This document shows, piece after piece, positions 1 to 6,645 of a stretch of 9,593 nt of DNA. The notes below the pieces were generated by a model. The model was not told where the DNA came from. It ran no database searches and was given only the letters and a program-made list of their open reading frames with translations. Source of the DNA: an uncultured Erysipelotrichaceae bacterium (GTDB lineage: Bacteria > Bacillota_I > Bacilli_A > Erysipelotrichales > Erysipelotrichaceae); assembly GCA_944326175.1 (NCBI GenBank), contig CALVCY010000133.1, forward strand, positions 1-9,593, in the 5' to 3' direction. Position 1 is the first letter of the stretch. Every line of letters starts with the position of its first letter. The translations under genes and the position numbers were made by a program.

Positions 1-1343
1 ACCAACTGGTCAATGGGCACACGACGCTGGTTCATGCTGTCCCGTTCCCGAATGGTGACACATTGATCATCCAGGGAATCAAAATCGAACGTGATGCAAT
101 ACGGTGTACCGATCGCATCCTGACGACGATAACGCTTACCGATACTGCCGGCTTCATCGTATTCCACGTTGAAATGTTGAGCCAACTGCGAATAAACGGC
201 ACTGGCCGGTTCGCTTAATTTTTTGGTCAAGGGACACACACAGGCTTTGATCGGTGCGATCAAGGGATGCAGATGCATCACCACGCGTGTATCGTTTTCC
301 AACTGCTGTTGTTCATAAGCATCAGCAGCCAACATCAAAAACAAGCGTTCCACACCGACGGAAGGTTCGATGCAATACGGGATGTATTTTTCATTGGTGG
401 TCGGATCAAGATACTCCAGGGATTCACCACTGGCTTCCATATGACGTTTAAGATCATAATCGGTACGATCGGCAATGCCCCAGACTTCACCCCATCCAAA
501 CGGGAAAAGATATTCGATATCCGTCGTGGCTTTGGAATAGAATGCCAGTTCTTTCGGATCGTGGTCGCGGTAGCGCAAATGCTTTGCTTTGACACCCAAT
601 TGCTCGACAAATTCAATACACATCTTCTTCCAGTAATCGAACCATTCTAGATCTTTGCCCGGTTCACAGAAAAATTCCAATTCCATCTGTTCGAATTCAC
701 GGGTACGGAAGATGAAATTGCCCGGAGTGATCTCATTGCGGAACGATTTTCCGATTTGCCCGATGCCAAAGGGAACTTTCTTACGCGTCGTGCGTTGGAC
801 ATTTTTGAAGTTGACGAAAATGCCTTGTGCGGTTTCGGGACGCAGATAGACGACGCTTTTACTGTCTTCCAATGTGCCGATGAATGTTTTGAACATCAAA
901 TTGAAATTGCGGGCATTGGTCCATTCATGCTTGCCGCATTTGGGGCAAATCATAGAAGGATCAGCCAAAATGGCATCCATTTCAGATGGGCTCATGCCTT
1001 CTGGATTGATTTTGCCTTGACTGATCTGTTCGATCAATTGATCGGCGCGATAACGCGATTTGCAACTTTTGCAATCGACCATGGCATCGGAAAACCCGGA
1101 AACATGACCGGTCGCCTGCCAGACGGACGGATTCATGATAATGGCGGAATCCAAGCCGACATTATACGGAGAAGTTTGAATGAAACGATGCCACCAGGCA
1201 TTTTTGATATTTTGTTTCATCGCGGCACCTAACGGGCCGAAATCCCAGGCGTTGGACAGACCGCCGTAGATTTCACTGCCACTGTATACAAATCCATAGG
1301 ATTTAAGATGATTGACCAATGTGTTCATATCCACTTGACTCAT
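1..1343 (-). CDS. glyS: Glycyl-tRNA synthetase, dimeric class II type (3' end cut by window edge)
   Basis: Charges tRNA-Gly with glycine in the cytoplasm. I read 447 codons from the ATG at 1343-1341 with no internal stop. The frame is still open at the left edge, and since this family is usually about 460 residues only roughly 10-15 codons are missing. Visible landmarks: N-terminal [19 protein letters not shown] (residues 21-39); two Cys pairs, CKSC (91-94) and CPKC (133-136), typical of the zinc-site insertion; the motif 2 region with RPETAQGIF (168-176) and [19 protein letters not shown] (201-219); and motif 3 [10 protein letters not shown] (326-335), then an anticodon-binding domain reaching [19 protein letters not shown]. 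This is the alpha-2 enzyme, not the GlyQ/GlyS heterotetramer. The start is fixed by AAAGGAG at 1351-1357, 7 nt upstream. It lies 82 bp downstream of adeC on the same strand but has its own candidate promoter. No T-box leader fits in that gap. Confidence 0.97.
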   Translation of the reverse strand, partial: MSQVDMNTLVNHLKSYGFVYSGSEIYGGLSNAWDFGPLGAAMKQNIKNAWWHRFIQTSPYNVGLDSAIIMNPSVWQATGHVSGFSDAMVDCKSCKSRYRADQLIEQISQGKINPEGMSPSEMDAILADPSMICPKCGKHEWTNARNFNLMFKTFIGTLEDSKSVVYLRPETAQGIFVNFKNVQRTTRKKVPFGIGQIGKSFRNEITPGNFIFRTREFEQMELEFFCEPGKDLEWFDYWKKMCIEFVEQLGVKAKHLRYRDHDPKELAFYSKATTDIEYLFPFGWGEVWGIADRTDYDLKRHMEASGESLEYLDPTTNEKYIPYCIEPSVGVERLFLMLAADAYEQQQLENDTRVVMHLHPLIAPIKACVCPLTKKLSEPASAVYSQLAQHFNVEYDEAGSIGKRYRRQDAIGTPYCITFDFDSLDDQCVTIRERDSMNQRRVPIDQL

Positions 1344-1373
1344 AGGGTTACTCCTTTAATTTAAATCGGGTAT

Positions 1374-1402
1374 ATTGTACATGATTTGACCAATGATGGC
1401 AT
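1374..1402 (-). promoter_or_regulatory. Candidate glyS promoter
   Basis: On the minus strand, ATGCCA at 1402-1397 (4 of 6 matches to TTGACA) is followed after a 17-bp spacer by TACAAT at 1379-1374 (5 of 6 to TATAAT). This would start transcription near 1367 and give a leader of about 24 nt that carries the AAAGGAG ribosome site. It suggests glyS can be transcribed independently of adeC. It is a consensus match only. Confidence 0.45.
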
Positions 1403-1407
1403 GGTCA
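1387..1407. repeat. Short inverted repeat between adeC and glyS
   Basis: TGACCA at 1387-1392 pairs with TGGTCA at 1402-1407. Two further pairs (1394-1395 with 1400-1401) are possible if A1393 bulges, giving an 8-bp stem with a 4-nt loop. It follows the adeC stop (1426-1428) and covers the candidate glyS -35 box. There is no T-run on either side, so it is not a classical intrinsic terminator. It may be an operator or an mRNA 3'-end structure. Confidence 0.35.
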
Positions 1408-1425
1408 TTGTATCGCTTTATCGTA

Positions 1426-3129
1426 TCAATCAAACAATTCGACAAATTGACGGGTGGCCACATCGATCAACCCCTTGTCCGTTAAACGCAAACGATAAGA
1501 AACTGGCAGGCCCAGGGTGGCCAAAGACATGATGCTGTTGTGGTGATGATACCCTAGATCTTCCATTGCTTGACGTACATGGGCTAATTGGGTCGCGATC
1601 GTATCGATGGGTGCATCGGAAACGATCCCGCCGATCGGCAAGGGCATCGATGCACGTATGGTTTGATCGGACACCACAGCAAACCCACCCTGCATATCGA
1701 TCACAGTATTGACCGCTCTAGCCATATCTTGCGCATTAGTTCCCAAAACCAGTAAATTGTGATGATCATGGGCCAATGATGTCGCGACGGCACCGGATTT
1801 GGTGAATGCGTTTTTGACTAACCCAAGTGCATAATGGCCGTCATGACCATGGCGTTCGATACAGGCCAACAATGACAAGCCGGCACTTTGGTAATCGACA
1901 AGGCCATCATGAACATCCAATGGGATCTTTTCCCATTGGGTCGCATTGGTCGAATCATTGATGACGATGACATTGGCTAAAACTGAATCAATGGTGGATG
2001 ATACTTTTAATTCAAAATGTGTGGAATCCATTGGATCATGATGGATGGAATGACGATACTTTGGATCAACGGATACATTGGGAGTTTGCGGATATATCCC
2101 TGTGGATGGTTCGACCATGAGCATCCCGTTTTTGAAAACACTGTGGACTTTCCACGTGGTTAGATCATCCAAAAGGATAAAATCGGCTTTCAAGCCCGAT
2201 GCAATGGCACCCCGATCGATGAAATGCATCCGTCTGGCTGGTGTATACGTCGCACAATAGATCGCGGTTTCGATGGGCATTCCACTTTCCACGGCTTTTA
2301 AGATCACACCATCCAAGTGATGCTGTTGTAAGCGATCCACCGAGACATCGTCGGTCACCAATGCCACATACTCTTCATAGTGGTGATCCAATATGGTTTG
2401 GATATTCTCTGGTGTGATCACTTTCTCCTGGATCTCCAAAAACATATTGTTTTCCACTTTTTCAATGATGGATTGTGGTGTCTGTAACGTATGGTCGGCA
2501 TTGATGCCACTGGCCATAAACGCAGCGAGATCATTACCGCTGACACTGGGGCAATGGGCTTCCAATGGCATATCTGGACGCATGGTCTTGACCATAGCAA
2601 TGATCTTTTGGATCGTGGTGTTACCACAAGGATCGATGACATCGAAATAGTTCATCACTTCACCCAAACAACGGATCTTCGGGTGTTTCAACAGCTTTGC
2701 GACATCTTCTGCGCTGATGCTGGCACCACTGGTTTCATAATCGAATGAAGTGGATGGGACGCAACTTGGAATGCCATAGTAAACATCCATGACAGTCGCC
2801 ATATCCAGATATAAATCAATACCCTTTAAACCGAATACATTGGCGATTTCATGCGGATCGGCCACCACAGTGGTCACACCATATTCCAATACCTTAGCAG
2901 AAAATGGTGTGGGTAAGGTCATACTGGATTCGATATGCATATGGATATCGATCAATCCAGGAACCATATAACGATTTTGTCCATCGATGACCTTTGTCGA
3001 ACCATCGATTCCCAATTGATCGATATCCGTGACAAAACGGAAAAAATGATCATCTTCGATCGCAACAGCACCATGGACGAATCGTTTTGAAAACGTACGG
3101 TAGACATTGACATTATTGATTACCCACAT
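1426..3129 (-). CDS. adeC: Adenine deaminase (amidohydrolase superfamily)
   Basis: Hydrolyses adenine to hypoxanthine and ammonia, feeding purine salvage; a cytosolic metalloenzyme. The product is 567 residues, normal for the family. In order: a beta-strand N-terminal part; the metal-site motif PGLIDIHMHIESS (57-69, His63 and His65); VADPHEIANVFG (89-100); SCVPSTSF (122-129); LGEVMNY with Glu157 (155-161); EAHCPSVSG with His192 (190-198); ADHT with His213 (211-214); VTDDVS (258-263); and a C-terminal domain with LAHDHHNLLVLG (452-463) and PLPIGGIVSD (496-505). Start: an in-frame GTG at 3177 and an ATG at 3135 exist. The ATG at 3129 is preferred because AAGGGG (3136-3141) sits 6 nt before it and the GTG lies upstream of the likely promoter. 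Several usual family signatures are altered, notably DHE replaced by DHT. The gene is divergent from ispG and is followed by glyS. Confidence 0.93.
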   Translation of the reverse strand: MWVINNVNVYRTFSKRFVHGAVAIEDDHFFRFVTDIDQLGIDGSTKVIDGQNRYMVPGLIDIHMHIESSMTLPTPFSAKVLEYGVTTVVADPHEIANVFGLKGIDLYLDMATVMDVYYGIPSCVPSTSFDYETSGASISAEDVAKLLKHPKIRCLGEVMNYFDVIDPCGNTTIQKIIAMVKTMRPDMPLEAHCPSVSGNDLAAFMASGINADHTLQTPQSIIEKVENNMFLEIQEKVITPENIQTILDHHYEEYVALVTDDVSVDRLQQHHLDGVILKAVESGMPIETAIYCATYTPARRMHFIDRGAIASGLKADFILLDDLTTWKVHSVFKNGMLMVEPSTGIYPQTPNVSVDPKYRHSIHHDPMDSTHFELKVSSTIDSVLANVIVINDSTNATQWEKIPLDVHDGLVDYQSAGLSLLACIERHGHDGHYALGLVKNAFTKSGAVATSLAHDHHNLLVLGTNAQDMARAVNTVIDMQGGFAVVSDQTIRASMPLPIGGIVSDAPIDTIATQLAHVRQAMEDLGYHHHNSIMSLATLGLPVSYRLRLTDKGLIDVATRQFVELFD

Positions 3130-3151
3130 GCTCATCCCCTTTTTTGGAACT

Positions 3152-3160
3152 ATTTTAACA
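3152..3160 (-). promoter_or_regulatory. Extended -10 promoter for adeC
   Basis: Minus-strand TGTTAAAAT: the TGn extension plus TAAAAT (5 of 6 to TATAAT) at 3157-3152. The expected start near 3145 leaves a leader of about 16 nt that contains the AAGGGG ribosome site (3141-3136). The -35 region is poor, as is common for extended -10 promoters. Its position rules out the upstream GTG at 3177 as the usual adeC start. Confidence 0.5.
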
Positions 3161-3182
3161 TGCGTTGATTTGACCACTCGGT

Positions 3183-3188
3183 TATAAT
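3183..3188 (+). promoter_or_regulatory. Candidate -10 box for ispG
   Basis: A perfect TATAAT, 41 nt before the ispG ATG. TTGATT lies upstream at 3165-3170, but the spacing of 12 bp is too short for a standard -35, so another determinant may help. The predicted start is near 3195, with AAGGAG at 3218-3223 in the leader. The adeC and ispG promoters are back to back, with -10 boxes about 25 bp apart. Confidence 0.45.
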
Positions 3189-3229
3189 ATCCATGATTTG
3201 AATATCCATCTTAAAAAAAGGAGAAACCC

Positions 3230-4303
3230 ATGATCACTCGTATCCATACTCGTCCTGTTACCGTCGGTAATCTGACCATCGGTGGTCGTAACCAGATCAT
3301 CCTGCAATCCATGACTAACACCCGCACCAAGGATGTCGAAGCCACATTAAACCAAATCGAACGACTCAAAGCAGCTGGCTGTCAATTGGTCAGAATGGCG
3401 ATATTGGATGATGAAGATGCCAAAGCCGTTGCGAAGATCAAAGCATCTTCTCCATTACCGTTAGTCGCAGATATCCATTTCAATCCCAATAATGCCTTGA
3501 CCGCTATAGAAAACGGTATCGATAAGATCCGTCTCAATCCAGGCAATTTACCACTCAATTCAGTCCAAACCATTGCCGATGCTGCCAAAAAACGTCATAT
3601 CCCCATTCGAATCGGCATCAATTCGGGTTCATTGGAAAAAGACCTACTAGTAAAATATGGCAAACCTACCGCCAAAGCCATGATCGAATCTGCATGGCAT
3701 CATGTGGATCTATTGCGTCAATGTGATTTTGAAGATATCGTTTTGTCGTTTAAAAGCTCTGATGTGGGATTGACCATCGAAAGTTATGAACTCGCTGCCA
3801 ATACGTTCCCCTATCCGTTACATCTAGGTGTAACGGAAGCGGGAACACTGCTTGGCAGCGCCATCAAAAGCTCAGCAGCATTGGGGACGTTGATCCACGA
3901 AGGCATCGGAGATACTATCCGTGTATCCGTATCGGCAGACCCCGTGGAAGAAATGAAAGTGGCCAAACCACTATTGGCTGCATTTGGTCTATACAAAGGC
4001 GTGGTCAATTTGATCGCTTGTCCGACCTGTGGTCGCATCCAGTATGATATGTTGCCCATCGTCAATGAAATCGAGGATTACGTCAACACCATCCATGCAG
4101 ACATCACCGTAGCCATCATGGGTTGTCCCGTCAATGGTCCACAAGAAGCATCCCGGGCGGATATCGGTGTTGCCGGTGGTAAAGACAGTGCACTGTTGTT
4201 CAAACATGGAAAGATTGTTGAAACCATTCCTCAAGATCAGATCGTTACGCGTTTGAAAAGCGAAATCGATGCGTTGGTTGCAACCCAGCAAGCCAACGGA
4301 TAA
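3230..4303 (+). CDS. ispG: 4-hydroxy-3-methylbut-2-enyl diphosphate synthase (GcpE)
   Basis: Converts MEcPP to HMBPP in the penultimate step of the MEP isoprenoid pathway, using a [4Fe-4S] cluster and reduced flavodoxin or ferredoxin. The 357 residues match the compact bacterial form. The N-terminal TIM-barrel part carries QSMTNTRTKDV (26-36), DIHFNP (81-86), KIRLNPGN (99-106) and GVTEAG (200-205). The C-terminal cluster domain has ACPTCGR with Cys264 and Cys267, then MGCPVNGPQEASRADIG with Cys299 and Glu306. These keep the spacing of the E. coli ligands Cys270, Cys273, Cys305 and Glu312, so the enzyme looks intact. AAGGAG at 3218-3223 is 6 nt before the ATG. The double stop TAATAA runs into a terminator hairpin shared with the convergent lipoprotein gene. 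Its presence implies isoprenoids are made by the MEP rather than only the mevalonate route. Confidence 0.98.
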   Translation: MITRIHTRPVTVGNLTIGGRNQIILQSMTNTRTKDVEATLNQIERLKAAGCQLVRMAILDDEDAKAVAKIKASSPLPLVADIHFNPNNALTAIENGIDKIRLNPGNLPLNSVQTIADAAKKRHIPIRIGINSGSLEKDLLVKYGKPTAKAMIESAWHHVDLLRQCDFEDIVLSFKSSDVGLTIESYELAANTFPYPLHLGVTEAGTLLGSAIKSSAALGTLIHEGIGDTIRVSVSADPVEEMKVAKPLLAAFGLYKGVVNLIACPTCGRIQYDMLPIVNEIEDYVNTIHADITVAIMGCPVNGPQEASRADIGVAGGKDSALLFKHGKIVETIPQDQIVTRLKSEIDALVATQQANG

Positions 4304-4341
4304 TAACCTAAAGGCCGCAACATTGCGGCCTTTAGGTTATT
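4302..4341. terminator. Bidirectional terminator between ispG and the lipoprotein gene
   Basis: A perfect 19-bp inverted repeat, arms 4302-4320 and 4323-4341 with only 2 nt between them (the real loop is probably about 6 nt). The GC core is GGCCGC/GCGGCC, flanked on each side by the same TTTAGGTTATT, so it reads the same from both strands. The stop codons of both convergent genes (TAA at 4301-4303 and, on the minus strand, TAA at 4339-4337) lie inside or at the edge of the stem. The T-runs are interrupted, so termination may be imperfect. Confidence 0.85.
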
Positions 4342-4948
4342 CGTTAGGATCACTGCAATTTCTGATCAATTCGTAAATCAGCTCCGAATGTATGGATTGA
4401 TCAGATAGAAATTGATCGATCAGATCACTGATCCCTTCGCAGGTATAAACACCTTGTAATGAAGATGCATCATCGCTTTGTGAAACCACTTTTAAATGGT
4501 CTTGGCCATCGATATAAAACACAACACGATCTGTTGTGATCATGGGATTATCAGTAGCGTTATCAAATACAGATTCATCTTCGACTTTGGTTGAACCATC
4601 GTTAATGAAATGCAACAGATGATCTATCCAATTGTTGCGAGCATGGATCCCATAACGGATCGCATCTTTTACGGATTCGTCGATCACTTCAACACTGTTT
4701 GCTGTGACATAATTCTGCAAGATCGAATCGATTTGTGTATCCGTATCCAACACATATCCGACACTGGACGCACTGAACCCTCCTTCCTTAGCGACACAAG
4801 AAATTTCGATCCCACCATTTTCCCTTAGATGTGTAATATCTGAAAAGAATGCAGAAGATGCTGATTCATCATTTTCCTGGCAACCCATCAACGTGACGGT
4901 CAATAAAGCGGCAGTCATGATTTTTTTTAATTTATTCGTACTCTTCAT
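4337..4948 (-). CDS. Predicted lipoprotein of unknown function
   Basis: I do not recognise a family. The 203-residue product begins MKSTNKLKKIMTAALL, a positively charged n-region and short hydrophobic stretch ending in the lipobox LMGC, which puts the lipidated Cys at residue 23. The mature part is about 181 residues, strongly acidic, and has three more cysteines (51, 170, 198). There are no further membrane segments, so it should be anchored on the outer face of the membrane. Ser/Asp/Glu-rich residues follow the lipid Cys, a typical flexible tether. No Shine-Dalgarno sequence precedes the ATG; the start is supported by the signal peptide. The gene lies 80 bp downstream of guaB on the same strand, beyond guaB's terminator, and converges on ispG. 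Codon usage looks like that of its neighbours. It could be a lineage-specific surface protein; I assign no function. Confidence 0.8.
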   Translation of the reverse strand: MKSTNKLKKIMTAALLTVTLMGCQENDESASSAFFSDITHLRENGGIEISCVAKEGGFSASSVGYVLDTDTQIDSILQNYVTANSVEVIDESVKDAIRYGIHARNNWIDHLLHFINDGSTKVEDESVFDNATDNPMITTDRVVFYIDGQDHLKVVSQSDDASSLQGVYTCEGISDLIDQFLSDQSIHSELIYELIRNCSDPNE

Positions 4949-4954
4949 GTCTAT

Positions 4955-4963
4955 AATTTAACA
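4955..4963 (-). promoter_or_regulatory. Extended -10 box, possible leaderless promoter of the lipoprotein gene
   Basis: Minus-strand TGTTAAATT: the TGn extension plus TAAATT (4 of 6 to TATAAT). The hexamer ends 6 nt before the A of the ATG at 4948, exactly where a start at the first coding base is expected. The -35 zone would fall in the T-run of the guaB terminator. No SD-like sequence lies between this box and the ATG. Confidence 0.35.
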
Positions 4964-4974
4964 TATATCCATCG

Positions 4975-5007
4975 AAAAAAAGTCCCGACTAACATCGAGA
5001 CTTTTTT
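4975..5007 (-). terminator. Intrinsic terminator of guaB
   Basis: On the minus strand the stem GTCTCGA / TCGGGAC (5001-4995 with 4990-4984 as core, one T-G wobble, loop of about 6 nt) is preceded by six A and followed by seven T (4981-4975). This is a textbook Rho-independent terminator 22-55 nt after the guaB stop codon. The wobble makes it stronger on the minus strand than on the plus strand, where the same position would be a C-A mismatch. Confidence 0.88.
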
Positions 5008-5028
5008 CTTTTTTGTGATAATCAATAC

Positions 5029-6537
5029 TTATTGATTGATCGACGGCGTTTTATCCTTGACCAGTACATCGTGCGCACCACCTTCCACGATGGACGTGGC
5101 ACTGACGAGTGTCAAAACTGCTTTTTGTTGCAGTTGTTGGATGGATGTGGCTCCACAATTGCACATCGTGCTTTTGACTTTATATAACGTCTGCGTGACA
5201 TTATCTTTCAAACTTCCGGCGTAAGGAACATAAGAATCAACCCCTTCTTCGAAGGCCAATTTGCCTTTGCCGCCCAAGTCATAGCGCTGCCAGTTGCGGG
5301 CACGGTTGCTGCCTTCGCCCCAGTATTCTTTCATGAACGTACCATTGACCATGACTTTATTGGTCGGGGCTTCTTCAAAACGAGAGAAGTACCGACCCAA
5401 CATCACAAAATCAGCACCCATAGCCAAAGCTAAGGTAATGTGATAATCATAAACGATACCGCCATCGGAACAGATGGGGACATAGATACCAGTTTCTTTA
5501 AAATATTCATCTCTGGCCTTGGCCACTTCAATGACCGCGGTGGCCTGACCACGACCGATGCCTTTGGTTTCACGGGTGATACAGATGGAACCACCCCCGA
5601 TCCCGATCTTGACAAAGTCGGCCCCGGCTTCAGCTAAGAAACGGAATCCTTTAGCATCGACCACATTTCCGGCGCCGACTTTGACATCATCGCCATAATG
5701 GTCACGGATCCACTTCAATGTGTTGGCTTGCCAGCAAGAATAGCCTTCGGAAGAATCGATACATAGACAATCCACACCGGCATCCACTAAAGCTGGGACA
5801 CGCTCGGCAAAATCACGGGTATTGATGCCGGCACCGACCAGAAAGCGTTTTTCACTATCCAAGGACTCCAACGGATATTCCTTATGCGCATCATAGTCCT
5901 TGCGGAAAACAAGATACTGTAGATGATTATGATCGTCCACGACCGGTAACGAATTGAGTTTGTGATCCCAGATCAGATCATTGCAACGGGTCAGATCATC
6001 ATTTAAATTACCATAGACCAGATCTTTGAATGGGGTCATGAAGTTTTCGACTTTTTCATCCAGACTCATGCGGGAAATTCGATAATCTCTTCCGGTGACC
6101 ATTCCGACCAAAATGCCATGCGGATCGCCATCTACCGTCACCGGCATGGTGGAATGTCCGGTTTTTTCCAAAAGATCCAAGACATCTTTCAATGTCTGAT
6201 CCGGACGCAATGTGGAATCGGAAACGACAAAGCCGGCTTTTTCGCTTTTGACGCGACGAACCATAGCAGCCTGGCTTTCAATGGATTGGGAACCATAAAT
6301 GAAACTGAGTCCGCCTTCCTTGGCTAATGCCACAGCCAGTCGAGGTCCGGAAACCGCCTGCATGATGGCGGAAACCATCGGGATATTCAGACTCAATGCC
6401 GGCTGTTCTCCTTGTTTGAATTTGACCAATGGTGTTTTTAAGGAAACATTATCCGGAACGCAGGATTCATCCGTATAACCGGGAATGAGTAGATATTCGC
6501 TGAAAGTATGCGACGGTTCATTTAAAAAAGTTGCCAT
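5029..6537 (-). CDS. guaB: IMP dehydrogenase, Tritrichomonas-like subtype
   Basis: Oxidises IMP to XMP with NAD+, the committed step to GMP; a cytosolic tetramer. The product is 502 residues: a TIM barrel with paired CBS domains inserted at about 105-220. Catalytic features: [12 protein letters not shown] with the nucleophile Cys319; Asp261 in CIDSSEG; Asp358 in CSDGG; flap RARNWQRYD with Arg418 and Tyr419; C-terminal STMCNCGA and IVEGGAHD. The loop [18 protein letters not shown] and the WQRYD flap differ from common Bacillus GuaB and agree with the Tritrichomonas foetus enzyme as I remember it, including residue numbers (see findings). Start: the ATG at 6537 follows AAAGGGGGAG by 2-3 nt. An upstream in-frame ATG at 6561 overlaps the -10 box and has no ribosome site, so it is rejected. 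The gene is divergent from proS, has its own terminator, and the lipoprotein gene follows. Confidence 0.97.
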   Translation of the reverse strand: MATFLNEPSHTFSEYLLIPGYTDESCVPDNVSLKTPLVKFKQGEQPALSLNIPMVSAIMQAVSGPRLAVALAKEGGLSFIYGSQSIESQAAMVRRVKSEKAGFVVSDSTLRPDQTLKDVLDLLEKTGHSTMPVTVDGDPHGILVGMVTGRDYRISRMSLDEKVENFMTPFKDLVYGNLNDDLTRCNDLIWDHKLNSLPVVDDHNHLQYLVFRKDYDAHKEYPLESLDSEKRFLVGAGINTRDFAERVPALVDAGVDCLCIDSSEGYSCWQANTLKWIRDHYGDDVKVGAGNVVDAKGFRFLAEAGADFVKIGIGGGSICITRETKGIGRGQATAVIEVAKARDEYFKETGIYVPICSDGGIVYDYHITLALAMGADFVMLGRYFSRFEEAPTNKVMVNGTFMKEYWGEGSNRARNWQRYDLGGKGKLAFEEGVDSYVPYAGSLKDNVTQTLYKVKSTMCNCGATSIQQLQQKAVLTLVSATSIVEGGAHDVLVKDKTPSINQ

Positions 6538-6559
6538 AACTCCCCCTTTGATTTGTTTC

Positions 6560-6587
6560 ATTCTATTCGAAAACCCTTCATTGTCAA
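6560..6587 (-). promoter_or_regulatory. Promoter of guaB
   Basis: Minus-strand TTGACA (6587-6582, perfect -35), a 16-bp spacer, and TAGAAT (6565-6560, 5 of 6). The expected start is near 6553 with a leader of about 16 nt holding the GGGGGAG ribosome site. This is the best promoter match in the window. Its -35 lies only 9 bp from the proS extended -10, so the two divergent promoters overlap. Confidence 0.75.
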
Positions 6588-6595
6588 ATGCTAAA

Positions 6596-6604
6596 TGGTA
6601 TAAT
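6596..6604 (+). promoter_or_regulatory. Extended -10 promoter of proS
   Basis: TGGTATAAT: a TGn extension and a perfect TATAAT at 6599-6604. No good -35 stands at 16-18 bp; TTGTCA at 6581-6586 is only 12 bp away. The expected start is near 6611, giving a leader of about 35 nt with GAAAGG at 6630-6635 before the ATG. That is too short for a T-box. Confidence 0.6.
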
Positions 6605-6645
6605 CATTCGGTATTTAAATTTATTAATAGAAAGGCTGTGAGTCC

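Noticed and set aside
267..650. 127-codon open frame on the plus strand
   Set aside because: It is antisense to the glyS catalytic core; no start signal and no family resemblance.
756..1232. 158-codon open frame on the plus strand
   Set aside because: It is wholly antisense to glyS, has no ribosome site, and its sequence is the mirror of well-conserved GlyRS codons.
3130..3177. GTG start of adeC (16 extra residues) or the ATG at 3135
   Set aside because: The GTG is upstream of the likely promoter; the ATG at 3135 abuts the AAGGGG ribosome site with no spacing. The ATG at 3129 has ideal spacing.
3130..3229. Possible purine riboswitch upstream of adeC
   Set aside because: The gap is about 100 bp shared by two divergent promoters, the adeC leader is about 16 nt, and no aptamer-like helices are visible.
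3989..4291. 100-codon minus-strand frame inside ispG
   Set aside because: It is antisense to the Fe-S cluster domain of ispG; a shadow of conserved coding sequence.
5020..5037. AATCAAT/ATTGATT inverted repeat over the guaB stop
   Set aside because: It is only 7 bp and AT-rich, with the clear terminator directly downstream; most likely chance.
6538..6561. Upstream ATG of guaB (8 extra residues)
   Set aside because: It overlaps the predicted -10 box and lacks a ribosome site; the ATG at 6537 has a strong one and gives the family numbering.
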